Assembly: GCF_009827305.1 (NCBI RefSeq)
Contig: NZ_WTYJ01000003.1
Coordinates: forward strand, 248,001-312,000
Reading direction: 5' to 3'
DNA from: Croceibacterium xixiisoli
Lineage (GTDB): Bacteria > Pseudomonadota > Alphaproteobacteria > Sphingomonadales > Sphingomonadaceae
DNA: 64,000 nucleotides
The translations under genes were made by a program, and so were the position numbers. Numbering within the stretch: the first letter of the stretch is position 1; each line of letters begins with the position of its first letter. Under the pieces are notes generated by a model, which saw only the letters and a list, made by a program, of their open reading frames with translations, ran no database searches and was not told the origin of the DNA. Positions 1 to 8,206 of this stretch are shown piece by piece.

Positions 1-705
1 CATGCGCACTTCACAGCGGAACGGCGCGATGATGTCGCGGCACAGCCGCAGCGCTTCGTTCAGCTTGGCAATCGCGTCGGGATATTCGCTGCGGCAATAG
101 ATATAGCCCTGATTGGCGCCCACGGCTTCGCCGGCGATCGCCAGCCCTTCGATCAGGGCATAGGGATCGCCTTCCATCAGCATGCGATCGGCAAAGGTGC
201 CGCTGTCGCCTTCGTCGGCATTGCAGACGATGTATTTCTGCGGGGCGACGGCCTGCATCACCGTGCGCCATTTGATCCCGGCGGGGAAACCGGCGCCGCC
301 ACGGCCGCGCAGGCCGGATTGCAGCACTTCTTCCACGATCGCTTCGCTGCCGATCTGGCGCGCGCGGCGCAGGCCGGCCCAGCCACCGGTCGCCTCGTAA
401 TCTTCCAGGCTGGTCGGGCGGGTGCGCCCGGCGCGGCGGAAGGTCAGCCGCTCCTGGCCAGCGATGAAGGGGTGGTCGGCAATCACGCCGATCGCCTTGG
501 CGGAGGATCCGTCCAGAATGGCATCGACATCGGCCAGCGTGGCCGGGCCAAAACCCTTGCCGTCCACTTCGACCAGCGGTTCCAGCCAGTGCATGCCCCA
601 GCTGCTGGTGCGCTGCACCTCATGCCCCTTCTTGGCGAAGGCGGCGGCGATGGCGTCTGCGCCCAGCGCACGGGCGAGAGCGTCGTCGGAAATGCGAATG
701 ATCAT
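1..705 (-). CDS. fdsB: NAD-dependent formate dehydrogenase beta subunit FdsB (3' end outside the window)
   Basis: Flavoprotein subunit of a soluble NAD+-dependent molybdenum formate dehydrogenase, which passes electrons from formate to FMN and NAD+. Only the first 235 codons are inside the window. Reading leftward from ATG 705, a thioredoxin-like N-terminal domain is followed by the NuoF-type NADH/FMN signature GRGGAGFPAGIKW and the stretch NADEGDSGTFADR. That N-terminal domain, together with the NuoE-like gene just upstream, fits FdsB better than respiratory NuoF. The start overlaps the fdsG stop as ATGA, so the two are translationally coupled. fdsA should lie further left. It is the last step of the formaldehyde operon here. 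Confidence 0.85.
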   Translation of the reverse strand, partial: MIIRISDDALARALGADAIAAAFAKKGHEVQRTSSWGMHWLEPLVEVDGKGFGPATLADVDAILDGSSAKAIGVIADHPFIAGQERLTFRRAGRTRPTSLEDYEATGGWAGLRRARQIGSEAIVEEVLQSGLRGRGGAGFPAGIKWRTVMQAVAPQKYIVCNADEGDSGTFADRMLMEGDPYALIEGLAIAGEAVGANQGYIYCRSEYPDAIAKLNEALRLCRDIIAPFRCEVRM

Positions 706-1133
706 CGGGCGTTCTCGATCACTTGAGCCAGACCAGCGGCATCGAGCCGCGCGTGCAGCGTGTCACCGACCCGCGCATTGGGGCCGGCGCTGCACAGGCC
801 CAGGCAATAGACCGTGCTCAGCTTCACCCGGTCGCCGGCCAGCGCCTGCGCCTGGGCCATCAGCGATTCGACGCCGCGTGCCTTGCAGGATTCGGCCCGG
901 CAGATCTGCACTACGGGGCGATTGTCGGCGGTGGGGTGGAAATCATGATAGAAACTGACCACGCCGTGTACCTCGGCGCGGCTCAGATTCAGCGCTTCGG
1001 CCACGATCAATTCGGAATCAGCATCAACGCATCCGAATTCGGCCTGAATATCATGCAGGATCGGCAACATCGCGCCTTCCTGGGTCTTATGGTCGGCGAT
1101 GATCTCGCCGATTTTCTGTTCTTTCGAACCCAA
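702..1133 (-). CDS. fdsG: NAD-dependent formate dehydrogenase gamma subunit FdsG (NuoE-like)
   Basis: A 143-residue thioredoxin-like [2Fe-2S] protein of the NuoE/FdsG family, the small electron-transfer subunit of soluble formate dehydrogenase. The cluster ligands are visible as two cysteine pairs, CRAESC in the middle and CLGLC near the C-terminus, which is the family's C-x4-C ... C-x3-C pattern. The motif GVVSFYHDF is also typical. It lies two bases after the fghA stop and overlaps fdsB by four bases, so it belongs to the operon that carries formaldehyde carbon to CO2. Complex I NuoE is the alternative, but no other nuo gene is visible. Confidence 0.88.
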   Translation of the reverse strand: MGSKEQKIGEIIADHKTQEGAMLPILHDIQAEFGCVDADSELIVAEALNLSRAEVHGVVSFYHDFHPTADNRPVVQICRAESCKARGVESLMAQAQALAGDRVKLSTVYCLGLCSAGPNARVGDTLHARLDAAGLAQVIENAR

Positions 1134-1135
1134 TC

Positions 1136-1978
1136 TTACAACCTTTCAGCATGCCATCTCACATGATCCGTCATGAAGGTTGAGATGAAGAAATATGAAT
1201 GATCATACCCTTCCTGCATGCGGATCTTGGCTGATATATCGGCCTTTTGGCAGGCTTCGTCTAGTCGTTCAGTTTGCAACTGTGTCGCAAGAAAAGCGTC
1301 CGCAGTTCCCTGATCCACCAGCAGATCGGGCAGGCGGGCGCCGTCTTCGATCAGCGCACAGGCATCATATTCGCGCCATTTCGCGCGGTCATCGCCCAGA
1401 TATCCGGTCAGCGCTTTCTCGCCCCAGGGGCAGTTGAGCGGGCTGACGATCGGTGAAAAGGCGCTGACCGAACGGAAGCGGCCGGGATTGCGCAGCGCGA
1501 TGGTCAGTGCACCGTGGCCGCCCATCGAATGCCCGGTGATACCCTGCCGCTCCATATCGACCGGGAAATGCGCGGCGATCAGCGCAGGCAGTTCCTGTTC
1601 GATGTAAGACCGCATGCGGAAATTGGCCGCCCAAGGTTCCTGCGTCGCATCGACATAGAAACCCGCGCCCTTGCCGAAATCATAGGCTTCGTCATCGGGC
1701 ACATCATCGCCACGCGGGCTGGTGTCGGGCGCGATGAAGATGATGCCCTGTTCGGCGCAGGCCTGCCGGTACTCACCCTTTTCCATGACATTGGCATGGG
1801 TGCAGGTGAGCCCGGACAGATAGAACAGCACCGGCAGTTTCGCGCCCGGTGCGTGGTCGGGCACGAAAACGGCGAAGGTCATCGGGGTGCCGGTTTCGGT
1901 GGACTGGTGGGTATAGACCCCCTGCGTGCCGCCGAAGGATCGGTTTTCCGAAACGGTTTCCAGATTGCTTGCCGTCAT
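1136..1978 (-). CDS. fghA: S-formylglutathione hydrolase
   Basis: Hydrolyses S-formylglutathione to formate and glutathione, the second step of glutathione-dependent formaldehyde oxidation. The 280-residue length is normal for the esterase D family. The nucleophile elbow GHSMGGHGAL is present, as are YLSGLTCT (oxyanion region) and a late GYDHSYFFI with the catalytic His. I placed the start at ATG 1978 (MTASNLETVS), because an upstream in-frame extension runs back into the VOC gene and is low-complexity Arg/Ala sequence with no family similarity. The gene sits 22 bases after the VOC gene and 2 bases before fdsG. Confidence 0.93.
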   Translation of the reverse strand: MTASNLETVSENRSFGGTQGVYTHQSTETGTPMTFAVFVPDHAPGAKLPVLFYLSGLTCTHANVMEKGEYRQACAEQGIIFIAPDTSPRGDDVPDDEAYDFGKGAGFYVDATQEPWAANFRMRSYIEQELPALIAAHFPVDMERQGITGHSMGGHGALTIALRNPGRFRSVSAFSPIVSPLNCPWGEKALTGYLGDDRAKWREYDACALIEDGARLPDLLVDQGTADAFLATQLQTERLDEACQKADISAKIRMQEGYDHSYFFISTFMTDHVRWHAERL

Positions 1979-2000
1979 CGTGTTGTCCCGTCTTCTGTTA

Positions 2001-2378
2001 TCAATGCTGCATGTGGAAGGCGCAGATCTTGTTGCCATCCGGATCGCGCAGATAGGCGCCGACCGAATTGTTCGGGGCGCGTTCACGCGGGCCGGGCTGG
2101 CCGTCGCAGGTGCCGCCATTGGCCAGGCCTGCTTCGTACCATGCGGTTACCTCTTCATCACTCTTGGCTGCAAAGCCCAGCGTGCCGCCATTGCCGACGG
2201 TCGCGCCCTGGCCGTCCAGCGGCTTGCCGACGATGAAGGTGCAGCCGGGGCCTGGATAGACCAGATTGCCAGCCTCGGGCGGAACCACATTGGCATAGCC
2301 CAGCGCGCCCATCACCGCGTCATAGAACTTGCGGCTGCGCTCCACATCGTTGGAACCGAGAAAGGCATGGGTAAACAT
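2001..2378 (-). CDS. VOC-family (glyoxalase/bleomycin-resistance-like) protein in the formaldehyde operon
   Basis: A 125-residue protein with a single vicinal-oxygen-chelate module: a beta strand at the start (MFTHAFLGSNDVERSRKFY), a helix and a C-terminal strand ending RDPDGNKICAFH. VOC enzymes coordinate a metal and act on small electrophiles, thiol adducts or aromatic diols. The exact reaction cannot be read from sequence. Its place between the formaldehyde dehydrogenase and S-formylglutathione hydrolase genes, in a tight run of same-strand genes, suggests a role with glutathione adducts of small aldehydes. That is inference from position only. Confidence 0.8.
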   Translation of the reverse strand: MFTHAFLGSNDVERSRKFYDAVMGALGYANVVPPEAGNLVYPGPGCTFIVGKPLDGQGATVGNGGTLGFAAKSDEEVTAWYEAGLANGGTCDGQPGPRERAPNNSVGAYLRDPDGNKICAFHMQH

Positions 2379-2419
2379 CGGATAATCCCCTCAGATACGT
2401 ACTGTCGAAGATGGAAACG

Positions 2420-3532
2420 TCAGAAGACCACGACGCTGCGAATGCTCTTGCCTTCGTGCATCAGGTCGAATGCGGTGTTGATCTCTTCCAGGCCCATGAC
2501 GTGGGTGATCATTGGATCAATCTCGATCTTGCCGGTCATGTACATGTCGACGATCTTGGGCACGTCGGTGCGGCCCTTGGCCCCACCAAACGCGGTACCG
2601 CGCCAGTTGCGGCCGGTGACCAGCTGGAACGGGCGGGTGGCGATTTCCTTGCCGGCTTCGGCCACGCCGATGATGATGCTGGTGCCCCAGCCGCGGTGGC
2701 AGGCTTCCAGCGCGGTCCGCATCACTTCGGTATTGCCCGTGGCGTCGAAGGTGTAATCGGCGCCGCCATCGGTCATCAGCACGATCTTGGCGACGGTGTC
2801 TTCACGGCTCATGCCCTTGGTGTTGAGGAAATCGGTCATGCCGAAGCGACGGCCCCATTCTTCCCGGTCCGGGTTGATGTCGACGCCGATGATCTTGTTG
2901 GCGCCGGCCAGCCGTGCGCCCTGGATCACGTTCAGGCCGATGCCGCCCAGGCCGAACACCACCACATTGTCACCCACCTGCACCTTGGCGGTGTTGGTGA
3001 CCGCGCCCACGCCGGTGGTCACGCCGCAACCGATATAGCAGGCGGACTGGAACGGCGCGTCTTCGCGGATCTTCGCCACGGCGATTTCCGGCAGCACGGT
3101 GAAGTTGGAGAAGGTGGAGCAGCCCATGTAATGGAAGATCGGCTGACCCTTGTAGGAAAAGCGGGTGGTGCCATCGGGCATCAGCCCCTTGCCCTGGGTG
3201 GCGCGGATGGCGGTACACAGGTTGGTCTTGCCCGAAAGGCAGCTTTTGCACTGGCGGCATTCGGGGGTGTAGAGCGGGATCACGTGATCGCCCGGCACCA
3301 CGCTGGTCACGCCGGGGCCGACTTCTCGCACGATGCCGGCACCTTCATGGCCCAGGATGCTGGGGAAAATGCCTTCGGAATCGAACCCGTCCAGCGTGTA
3401 GGCATCGGTGTGGCAGATGCCGGTGGCCATGATTTCGACCAGCACTTCGCCGGCCTTGGGGCCTTCGAGATCGACTTCGATGATCTCAAGCGGCTTCTTG
3501 GCTTCGAAGGCTACGGCAGCGCGGGTTTTCAT
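2420..3532 (-). CDS. frmA: S-(hydroxymethyl)glutathione dehydrogenase / class III alcohol dehydrogenase
   Basis: Oxidises the spontaneous formaldehyde-glutathione adduct to S-formylglutathione with NAD+; this family can also reduce S-nitrosoglutathione. The 370-residue protein starts at ATG 3532 ([17 protein letters not shown]). Class III features are clear: [14 protein letters not shown] with the catalytic-zinc Cys, [12 protein letters not shown], a structural-zinc cluster in [17 protein letters not shown], and the Rossmann motif [11 protein letters not shown]. It heads the operon frmA-VOC-fghA-fdsG-fdsB. Two inverted repeats lie 48-89 bases upstream. Formaldehyde is expected here from demethylation of methoxylated aromatics handled by the neighbouring cluster. 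Confidence 0.95.
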   Translation of the reverse strand: MKTRAAVAFEAKKPLEIIEVDLEGPKAGEVLVEIMATGICHTDAYTLDGFDSEGIFPSILGHEGAGIVREVGPGVTSVVPGDHVIPLYTPECRQCKSCLSGKTNLCTAIRATQGKGLMPDGTTRFSYKGQPIFHYMGCSTFSNFTVLPEIAVAKIREDAPFQSACYIGCGVTTGVGAVTNTAKVQVGDNVVVFGLGGIGLNVIQGARLAGANKIIGVDINPDREEWGRRFGMTDFLNTKGMSREDTVAKIVLMTDGGADYTFDATGNTEVMRTALEACHRGWGTSIIIGVAEAGKEIATRPFQLVTGRNWRGTAFGGAKGRTDVPKIVDMYMTGKIEIDPMITHVMGLEEINTAFDLMHEGKSIRSVVVF

Positions 3533-3579
3533 GGTTGATCCCTCAATAGTTGATTCGGTGAACGATTTTCTGGTTCCAT

Positions 3580-3621
3580 GAACGCTTTGGCGCGTTCGTG
3601 CCAGCCTCGTTTGTGCTGGCA
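3580..3621. promoter_or_regulatory. Two adjacent inverted repeats upstream of frmA (candidate operator)
   Basis: GAACGC-tttggc-GCGTTC (3580-3597) is followed directly by TGCCAGC (3599-3605) and its perfect complement GCTGGCA (3615-3621). Both lie between the end of the AAHS transporter unit and the frmA start. They could be regulator sites or leader hairpins of the formaldehyde operon. No regulator gene is adjacent, so the binding protein is unknown. Confidence 0.4.
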
Positions 3622-3688
3622 TCTTTGCGGCCGATATTTGGCATACCGGGGGGCCATGGCCGCGTGATCGCTGGCTTCATGGCAAACG

Positions 3689-3712
3689 GCCGGCCGGAAT
3701 CATCCGGCCGGC
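3689..3712 (-). terminator. Hairpin after the AAHS transporter gene
   Basis: A perfect 9-bp stem, GCCGGCCGG and CCGGCCGGC, around a 6-base loop lies nine bases beyond the leftward stop codon of the transporter. There is no strong T tract, so efficiency is uncertain. Confidence 0.55.
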
Positions 3713-3720
3713 ACGCATGA

Positions 3721-5079
3721 TCAGGCGGCCTTTTCGGCGGCCATGATATCCTGATCGGCATCGCGGATCGGCAGGATCCACAGCAGCACGGCGCCCATGA
3801 TGGAACCGAAGCACATGATCAGCGACACGGTCAGCAGTTCGCTCTTGCCCAGCGCGTCGAACAGGAAGCCGGCGATGATCGGCGAGCCTGCCGCCCCCGC
3901 GCGGCCCACGCCCAGCACGAAGCCGGTTCCGGTGGCGCGGGCATAGGCGGGGAAGCCGCGAGCGAAGGCGGCGTAATAGCCCACGATCGCTGCGTTGAGG
4001 CAGAACATCGTCAGGAACCCGGCAAAACGCCACTGGCCCAGCGTGTCATGCCCGGTGCCGAACCAGGCGACTGCCACCACGCCCAGGAACAGCATGGCGA
4101 TGGTCGGGCCCTTGATGTCCCACTTCTTCAGCGCGAAGCCGAAGATCGCCCCGCCCACGGCGCCACCGATATTGGCATAGGTCAGCGTGCTGGCCGCTTC
4201 GGGCTGGCTGAAGCCGCTGTCGGCCACGATCTGGACCGCAAACTTCAGGATGTAATAGAAGGTCAGCGTGTGGAACATGTAACCGAAGGCCAGCAGCCAG
4301 GTCACCTTGCGCAGGCCCGGCTTCGACAGGATGTCGGTCACCTTGGGCTTGGGGCCTTCCTGCCTGATTTCGGGCAGGGCATCGATCGCGGCCTGCTGCA
4401 GCGCGCGCAGCGACTTGTTGATCTTCGCCAGCGCATCGACCGGGCGGCGCGCGGCATAGAAGGCCGGCGTTTCGGGAACCAGCAGCACCACCAGCGGGAT
4501 CATCACGGCGGTGACGATCGCACCGAACAGGAACACGGCGCGCCAGTCGTAATCGACCAGCAGCCAGCTCTGCGCGGCAAAGCCGCCCACCACGCCGCCG
4601 ATCGGATAACCGATCACATAGAGCGCCATGGCCAGGCTCCGCGATGCCTTGCTGGTGGTTTCGGCCACCACGGCGTTGGTCGCGGCCAGCATGCCGCCGA
4701 TGCCGAGGCCGGTGATGAAACGCCAGGTGGTCAGCGGCCAGAGCGATTGCGCGTCATGTGCCATCCACATGCCGATCGCCATCACGACCAGGCAGATCAG
4801 CATGGTGATCTTGCGGCCGTATTTGTCTGCCGCACTGCCCAGGATCACGGAACCGAAGCCCATGCCGACCAGTTCGGCCGACAGCATCACGCCCAGTTCG
4901 GAGCGTTCGATGCCCCATTCCTTGGAAATGCCCGGTGAGGCAAAGGCGCTCGACAGCACGTCGAACCCGTCCAGTGCATTCAGCAGGATCATCAGTATGA
5001 CGACGATCCACTGGCGCACGCCCATCGGGTTCTCGTCAATCACCGCAATCGGGTTGGTTCCCCCTGCGCTCCCAGCCAT
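3721..5079 (-). CDS. MFS transporter, aromatic acid:H+ symporter (AAHS) family
   Basis: A 452-residue inner-membrane carrier with about 12 hydrophobic segments. The first segment holds the AAHS hallmark LLNALDGFD, and the first cytoplasmic loop has the MFS motif GSAADKYGRK. This family (PcaK, VanK, BenK) brings in protonated benzoates and related aromatic acids. It starts at ATG 5079 behind a GAGAGGA ribosome-binding site and lies 27 bases after the marR gene on the same strand. The pair marR-transporter is divergent from the stilbene dioxygenase gene. The substrate is likely a lignin-derived aromatic acid, by context only. Confidence 0.85.
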   Translation of the reverse strand: MAGSAGGTNPIAVIDENPMGVRQWIVVILMILLNALDGFDVLSSAFASPGISKEWGIERSELGVMLSAELVGMGFGSVILGSAADKYGRKITMLICLVVMAIGMWMAHDAQSLWPLTTWRFITGLGIGGMLAATNAVVAETTSKASRSLAMALYVIGYPIGGVVGGFAAQSWLLVDYDWRAVFLFGAIVTAVMIPLVVLLVPETPAFYAARRPVDALAKINKSLRALQQAAIDALPEIRQEGPKPKVTDILSKPGLRKVTWLLAFGYMFHTLTFYYILKFAVQIVADSGFSQPEAASTLTYANIGGAVGGAIFGFALKKWDIKGPTIAMLFLGVVAVAWFGTGHDTLGQWRFAGFLTMFCLNAAIVGYYAAFARGFPAYARATGTGFVLGVGRAGAAGSPIIAGFLFDALGKSELLTVSLIMCFGSIMGAVLLWILPIRDADQDIMAAEKAA

Positions 5080-5106
5080 TTTATCCGTCCTCTCTTTTGC
5101 GCGCGC

Positions 5107-5559
5107 TCATTCGTGGATTCGCGCAAGCATTTCCACCAGTTTTTCGATCTCGGCGCTGTTGAAGCGTGACTTGAGCCAGGCTTCGTGTTCGGCGATGATC
5201 GATTTGGCGACCTCGAGCGCCTCCGCGCCGGCCTCCGTCAGATACAGCGCCTGCTTGCGGCCATCGCTGACCGATCGTTCGCGGCGCAGGAAATCGCGCT
5301 GCTGCAGGCGGTTCGCCGTGGTCATGGTCGTGGCCCGGTCCATGCGCAGCCGGCGGCCCAGATCAACCTGGGAAATTCCAGGATATTCAGCGACAAGCCA
5401 CAGGGCCGACACCTGTTTCTGGGTCAGATCGATCTTGGCGAATGTTTCGGTGAAGTGCCGATATACGGCACCATGGGCCAGACGTATGTGCAGACCCAGG
5501 ATGTCATTGAGGCCACCCAGCCCATGCGCTTCGCCATCTATCAAGGCAGGGGCATTCAC
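5107..5559 (-). CDS. MarR-family transcriptional regulator
   Basis: A 150-residue winged-helix regulator. The DNA-binding region runs from about residue 45 to 115, with a helix-turn-helix around ISQVDLGRRLRMDRATTMTT and a wing containing RRERSVSDGRKQALY. MarR proteins usually repress a divergent catabolic gene and are released by an aromatic ligand. Here the regulator faces the lignostilbene dioxygenase operon and precedes the AAHS transporter, with two palindromic elements in the 73-base divergent spacer. It therefore probably controls both uptake and cleavage of the same aromatic compound. Confidence 0.87.
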   Translation of the reverse strand: MNAPALIDGEAHGLGGLNDILGLHIRLAHGAVYRHFTETFAKIDLTQKQVSALWLVAEYPGISQVDLGRRLRMDRATTMTTANRLQQRDFLRRERSVSDGRKQALYLTEAGAEALEVAKSIIAEHEAWLKSRFNSAEIEKLVEMLARIHE

Positions 5560-5590
5560 GTGTGGTAATCTCCTCTCGTCCCTTGCCTAT

Positions 5591-5620
5591 TTGTTAGTGA
5601 AGCATACAATCTTGCGCAAG
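5591..5620. promoter_or_regulatory. Candidate MarR operator in the marR/dioxygenase spacer
   Basis: TTGTTAG-tgaag-CATACAA (5591-5609) is an imperfect inverted repeat with TTGT/ACAA ends and 5 of 7 arm positions matching, the size usual for MarR sites. It is followed directly by the perfect palindrome CTTGCGCAAG (5611-5620), just upstream of the dioxygenase ribosome-binding site (AAGGAGAGG). Binding by the neighbouring MarR is inferred. Confidence 0.5.
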
Positions 5621-5632
5621 GAGAGGAACACA

Positions 5633-7111
5633 ATGGCCCAATTCCCGAACACGCCCAGCTTCACGGGCTTCAACACCCCCAGCCGGATCGAGGCAGACAT
5701 CAAGAATCTGCAGCATCACGGAACGATCCCCCCGGAACTCAACGGCGCATTCTACCGCGTGCAGCCCGATCCGCAGTTCCCGCCCATGCTGGGTGACGAC
5801 ATTGCCTTCAATGGCGACGGCATGATCACCCGCTTCCATTTCCATGATGGCGAATGCGATTTCCGCCAGCGCTGGGCCCATACGGACAAGTGGAAGGCCG
5901 AAAAAGAAGCCGGGCGCGGCCTGTTCGGCAATTACCGCAACCCGCTGACCGATGACGAATCCGTCAAGGGCATGATCCGTTCCACCGCCAACACCAATGC
6001 CTGGATCTATGCCGGCAAGCTGTGGGCGATGAAGGAGGATTCACCCGCCCTGCTGATGGATCCGGTCACCATGGAAACCCATGGGTTCGAGAAATTCGGC
6101 GGCAAGATGACCGGCGAAACCTTCACCGCCCATCCCAAGATCTGCCCCGCCACCGGCAATATGGTCGCCATCGGCTATGCCGCCTCGGGCCTGTGCACCG
6201 ATGATGTCACCTATTACGAGGTCAATTCCGAAGGCGAACTGATCCGCGAAGTGTGGTTCAAGGTGCCCTATTATTGCATGATGCATGACTTCGGCATCAC
6301 CGATGATTATCTGGTGCTGCACATCGTGCCCTCGATCGGATCGTGGGAACGGCTCGAACAGGGCAAGCCGCATTTCGGCTTCGACACCACCATGCCGGTC
6401 TATCTGGGCGTAATCCCCCGCCGCGACGATGTCCGGCAGGAAGATATCCGCTGGTTCAAGCGCGACAATTGCTTCGCCTCCCACGTGCTCAACGCCTGGC
6501 AGGAAGGGTCGAAGATCCACTTCGTCGTGCCCGAAGCGAAGAACAACATGTTCCCCTTCTTCCCCGATGTGCACGGCGCGCCGTTCAACGGCCGCGAAGC
6601 CATGAGCAAGCTGACCGATTGGGTGGTGGATCTGTCGTCCAACGGGGAAGATTTCGCCGAAATCAACCAGCTGACCGAAACCGCCAGCGAATTCCCGCGC
6701 ATCGATGACCGCTTCACCGGCCGCAAGAACCGTTATGGCTGGAGCCTGGAAATGGACATGCGCCGCCCGGTGGAACTCAAGGGCGGCAGCGCCGGCGGCC
6801 TGCTGATGAACTGCCTGTTCCTCAAGGATCTGGAAACCGGCGCCGAACAGCATTGGTGGTGCGGCCCCGTCTCATCGCTGCAGGAACCCTGCTTCATCCC
6901 GCGCAGCAAGGATGCGCCCGAAGGCGATGGCTGGATCGTGATGGTCTGCAACCGGCTGGAAGATCACAATTCCGATCTGCTGGTGTTCGACGCGCTCGAT
7001 ATCGAGAAGGGTCCGGTCGCCACCATCAATGTGCCCATCCGCCTGCGCTTCGGCCTGCATGGCAATTTCGCCCGCGCCGAAGATATCGGCCTGGTGCCCG
7101 AAGCCGCATGA
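5633..7111 (+). CDS. Lignostilbene alpha,beta-dioxygenase (NOV1/LsdA-like carotenoid oxygenase)
   Basis: A non-heme iron enzyme that cleaves the central double bond of 4-hydroxystilbenes with O2 to give two aromatic aldehydes. The 492-residue beta-propeller keeps the four iron-binding histidines at H167 (TAHPK), H218 (MMHDF), H284 (ASHVL) and H476 (GLHGN). It also keeps Y101, K134 and E353, which contact the 4-hydroxyphenyl ring in Novosphingobium NOV1; the numbering matches my memory of NOV1 exactly. The start is ATG 5633 after AAGGAGAGG; a long in-frame extension further upstream is a shadow of the divergent genes. It overlaps the HAD gene by four bases and is probably repressed by the adjacent MarR. 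Natural substrate candidates are stilbenes from phenylcoumaran-type lignin dimers. Confidence 0.93.
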   Translation: MAQFPNTPSFTGFNTPSRIEADIKNLQHHGTIPPELNGAFYRVQPDPQFPPMLGDDIAFNGDGMITRFHFHDGECDFRQRWAHTDKWKAEKEAGRGLFGNYRNPLTDDESVKGMIRSTANTNAWIYAGKLWAMKEDSPALLMDPVTMETHGFEKFGGKMTGETFTAHPKICPATGNMVAIGYAASGLCTDDVTYYEVNSEGELIREVWFKVPYYCMMHDFGITDDYLVLHIVPSIGSWERLEQGKPHFGFDTTMPVYLGVIPRRDDVRQEDIRWFKRDNCFASHVLNAWQEGSKIHFVVPEAKNNMFPFFPDVHGAPFNGREAMSKLTDWVVDLSSNGEDFAEINQLTETASEFPRIDDRFTGRKNRYGWSLEMDMRRPVELKGGSAGGLLMNCLFLKDLETGAEQHWWCGPVSSLQEPCFIPRSKDAPEGDGWIVMVCNRLEDHNSDLLVFDALDIEKGPVATINVPIRLRFGLHGNFARAEDIGLVPEAA

Positions 7112-7890
7112 CGGGCACGCGTCAGGCGCCGGAATGCTGGCTGTCGGACATGGACGGGGTGCTCGTCCATGAGGAACGCGCGCTGCCCGGCGCGGCGGAG
7201 TTCATCGCGCGGCTGGTGGAACGGGAACGGCGGTTTCTCCTGCTGACCAACAATTCCATTTACACCCCGCGCGATCTGGCCGCCCGCCTGGCTCGCTCGG
7301 GTCTGGATGTGCCGGAAAGTGCGATCTTCACCTCGGCCCTGGCGACGGCGGATTTCCTCCACCGCCAGCAGCCGGGCGGCACGGCCTTCGTCATTGGCGA
7401 GGCCGGGCTGACCACCGCGTTGCATGAAATCGGCTACACGCTGACGGACAACCGGCCAGACTATGTCGTGATCGGGGAATTGCGCAGCTATTCCTTCGAA
7501 GCGATTGCCAAGGCGATCCGGCTGATCGGCGCGGGTGCGCGATTCATCGCCACCAATCCCGATGTCACCTCGCCCTCTGCCGATGGGCCATTGCCCGCCA
7601 CCGGTGCGGTGGCGGCGATGATCACCAAGGCGACCGGGGCGCAGCCCTATTTCGTCGGCAAGCCCAATCCGATGATGTTCCGTGCGGCGATGAACCGCAT
7701 CGGTGCCCATGCGGAAACCACGGTGATGATCGGTGACCGGATGGATACCGATATCGTCGCCGGGATGGAGGCGGGGCTGGAAACGATCCTGGTGCTGACC
7801 GGATCGACCCGGGCCGATGCGGTGGCCCGCTTCCCCTTCCGCCCGGACCGGGTGCTGGAATCGATCGCCGAAGTGGTCGATCTGATCTGA
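7108..7890 (+). CDS. HAD-IIA (NagD-like) hydrolase
   Basis: A 260-residue haloacid-dehalogenase-superfamily phosphatase. Motif I is DMDGVLVHE (nucleophile Asp and acid/base Asp), motif II is LLTNNS, a Lys lies in VGKPNP, and motif IV is IGDRMDTDI. The cap between motifs II and III is of the NagD/IIA type. The start ATG 7108 overlaps the dioxygenase stop (ATGA), so the two are co-translated. Why a sugar- or nucleotide-phosphatase-like protein would be coupled to stilbene cleavage is not clear from sequence. Confidence 0.85.
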   Translation: MTGTRQAPECWLSDMDGVLVHEERALPGAAEFIARLVERERRFLLLTNNSIYTPRDLAARLARSGLDVPESAIFTSALATADFLHRQQPGGTAFVIGEAGLTTALHEIGYTLTDNRPDYVVIGELRSYSFEAIAKAIRLIGAGARFIATNPDVTSPSADGPLPATGAVAAMITKATGAQPYFVGKPNPMMFRAAMNRIGAHAETTVMIGDRMDTDIVAGMEAGLETILVLTGSTRADAVARFPFRPDRVLESIAEVVDLI

Positions 7891-7909
7891 GCTTCATGGC
7901 GGGCGGCGG

Positions 7910-8179
7910 TCAGCGCCGCCCGTTCAGCGCCCTGACGCCGTCGCTTTCGCCATCCCACTGATCGGGCGGCACGACATCGCCATCATGGCGGTGGCCATAG
8001 TTCAGGCCGTCCGCGCCCTGTTCCACCTCTTCATAGGCGAAATCTTCGGCAGGGCGAGCGACGGGGGTCTGGTCCAGTTCCTCCGCGGCCTGCCGGCGCA
8101 CGCGCCTTTGGGCACGGATCATCCACCATGCCAGCAGGAAAGGGGCCAGCAACATCGACAACCAGATCAGTTCTGCCAT
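7910..8179 (-). CDS. Small membrane-anchored protein of unknown function
   Basis: An 89-residue ORF with one N-terminal hydrophobic helix (about residues 3-20), then RAQRRVRRQ and a hydrophilic acidic tail. I do not recognise the family. It begins 27 bases after the GMC oxidoreductase gene on the same strand, so it may be an operon partner such as a membrane anchor or electron-transfer accessory, but that is only positional inference. It could also be a chance ORF. Confidence 0.5.
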   Translation of the reverse strand: MAELIWLSMLLAPFLLAWWMIRAQRRVRRQAAEELDQTPVARPAEDFAYEEVEQGADGLNYGHRHDGDVVPPDQWDGESDGVRALNGRR

Positions 8180-8206
8180 GCCGCTGCCCCTTGTCCTGTG
8201 TTGCGA

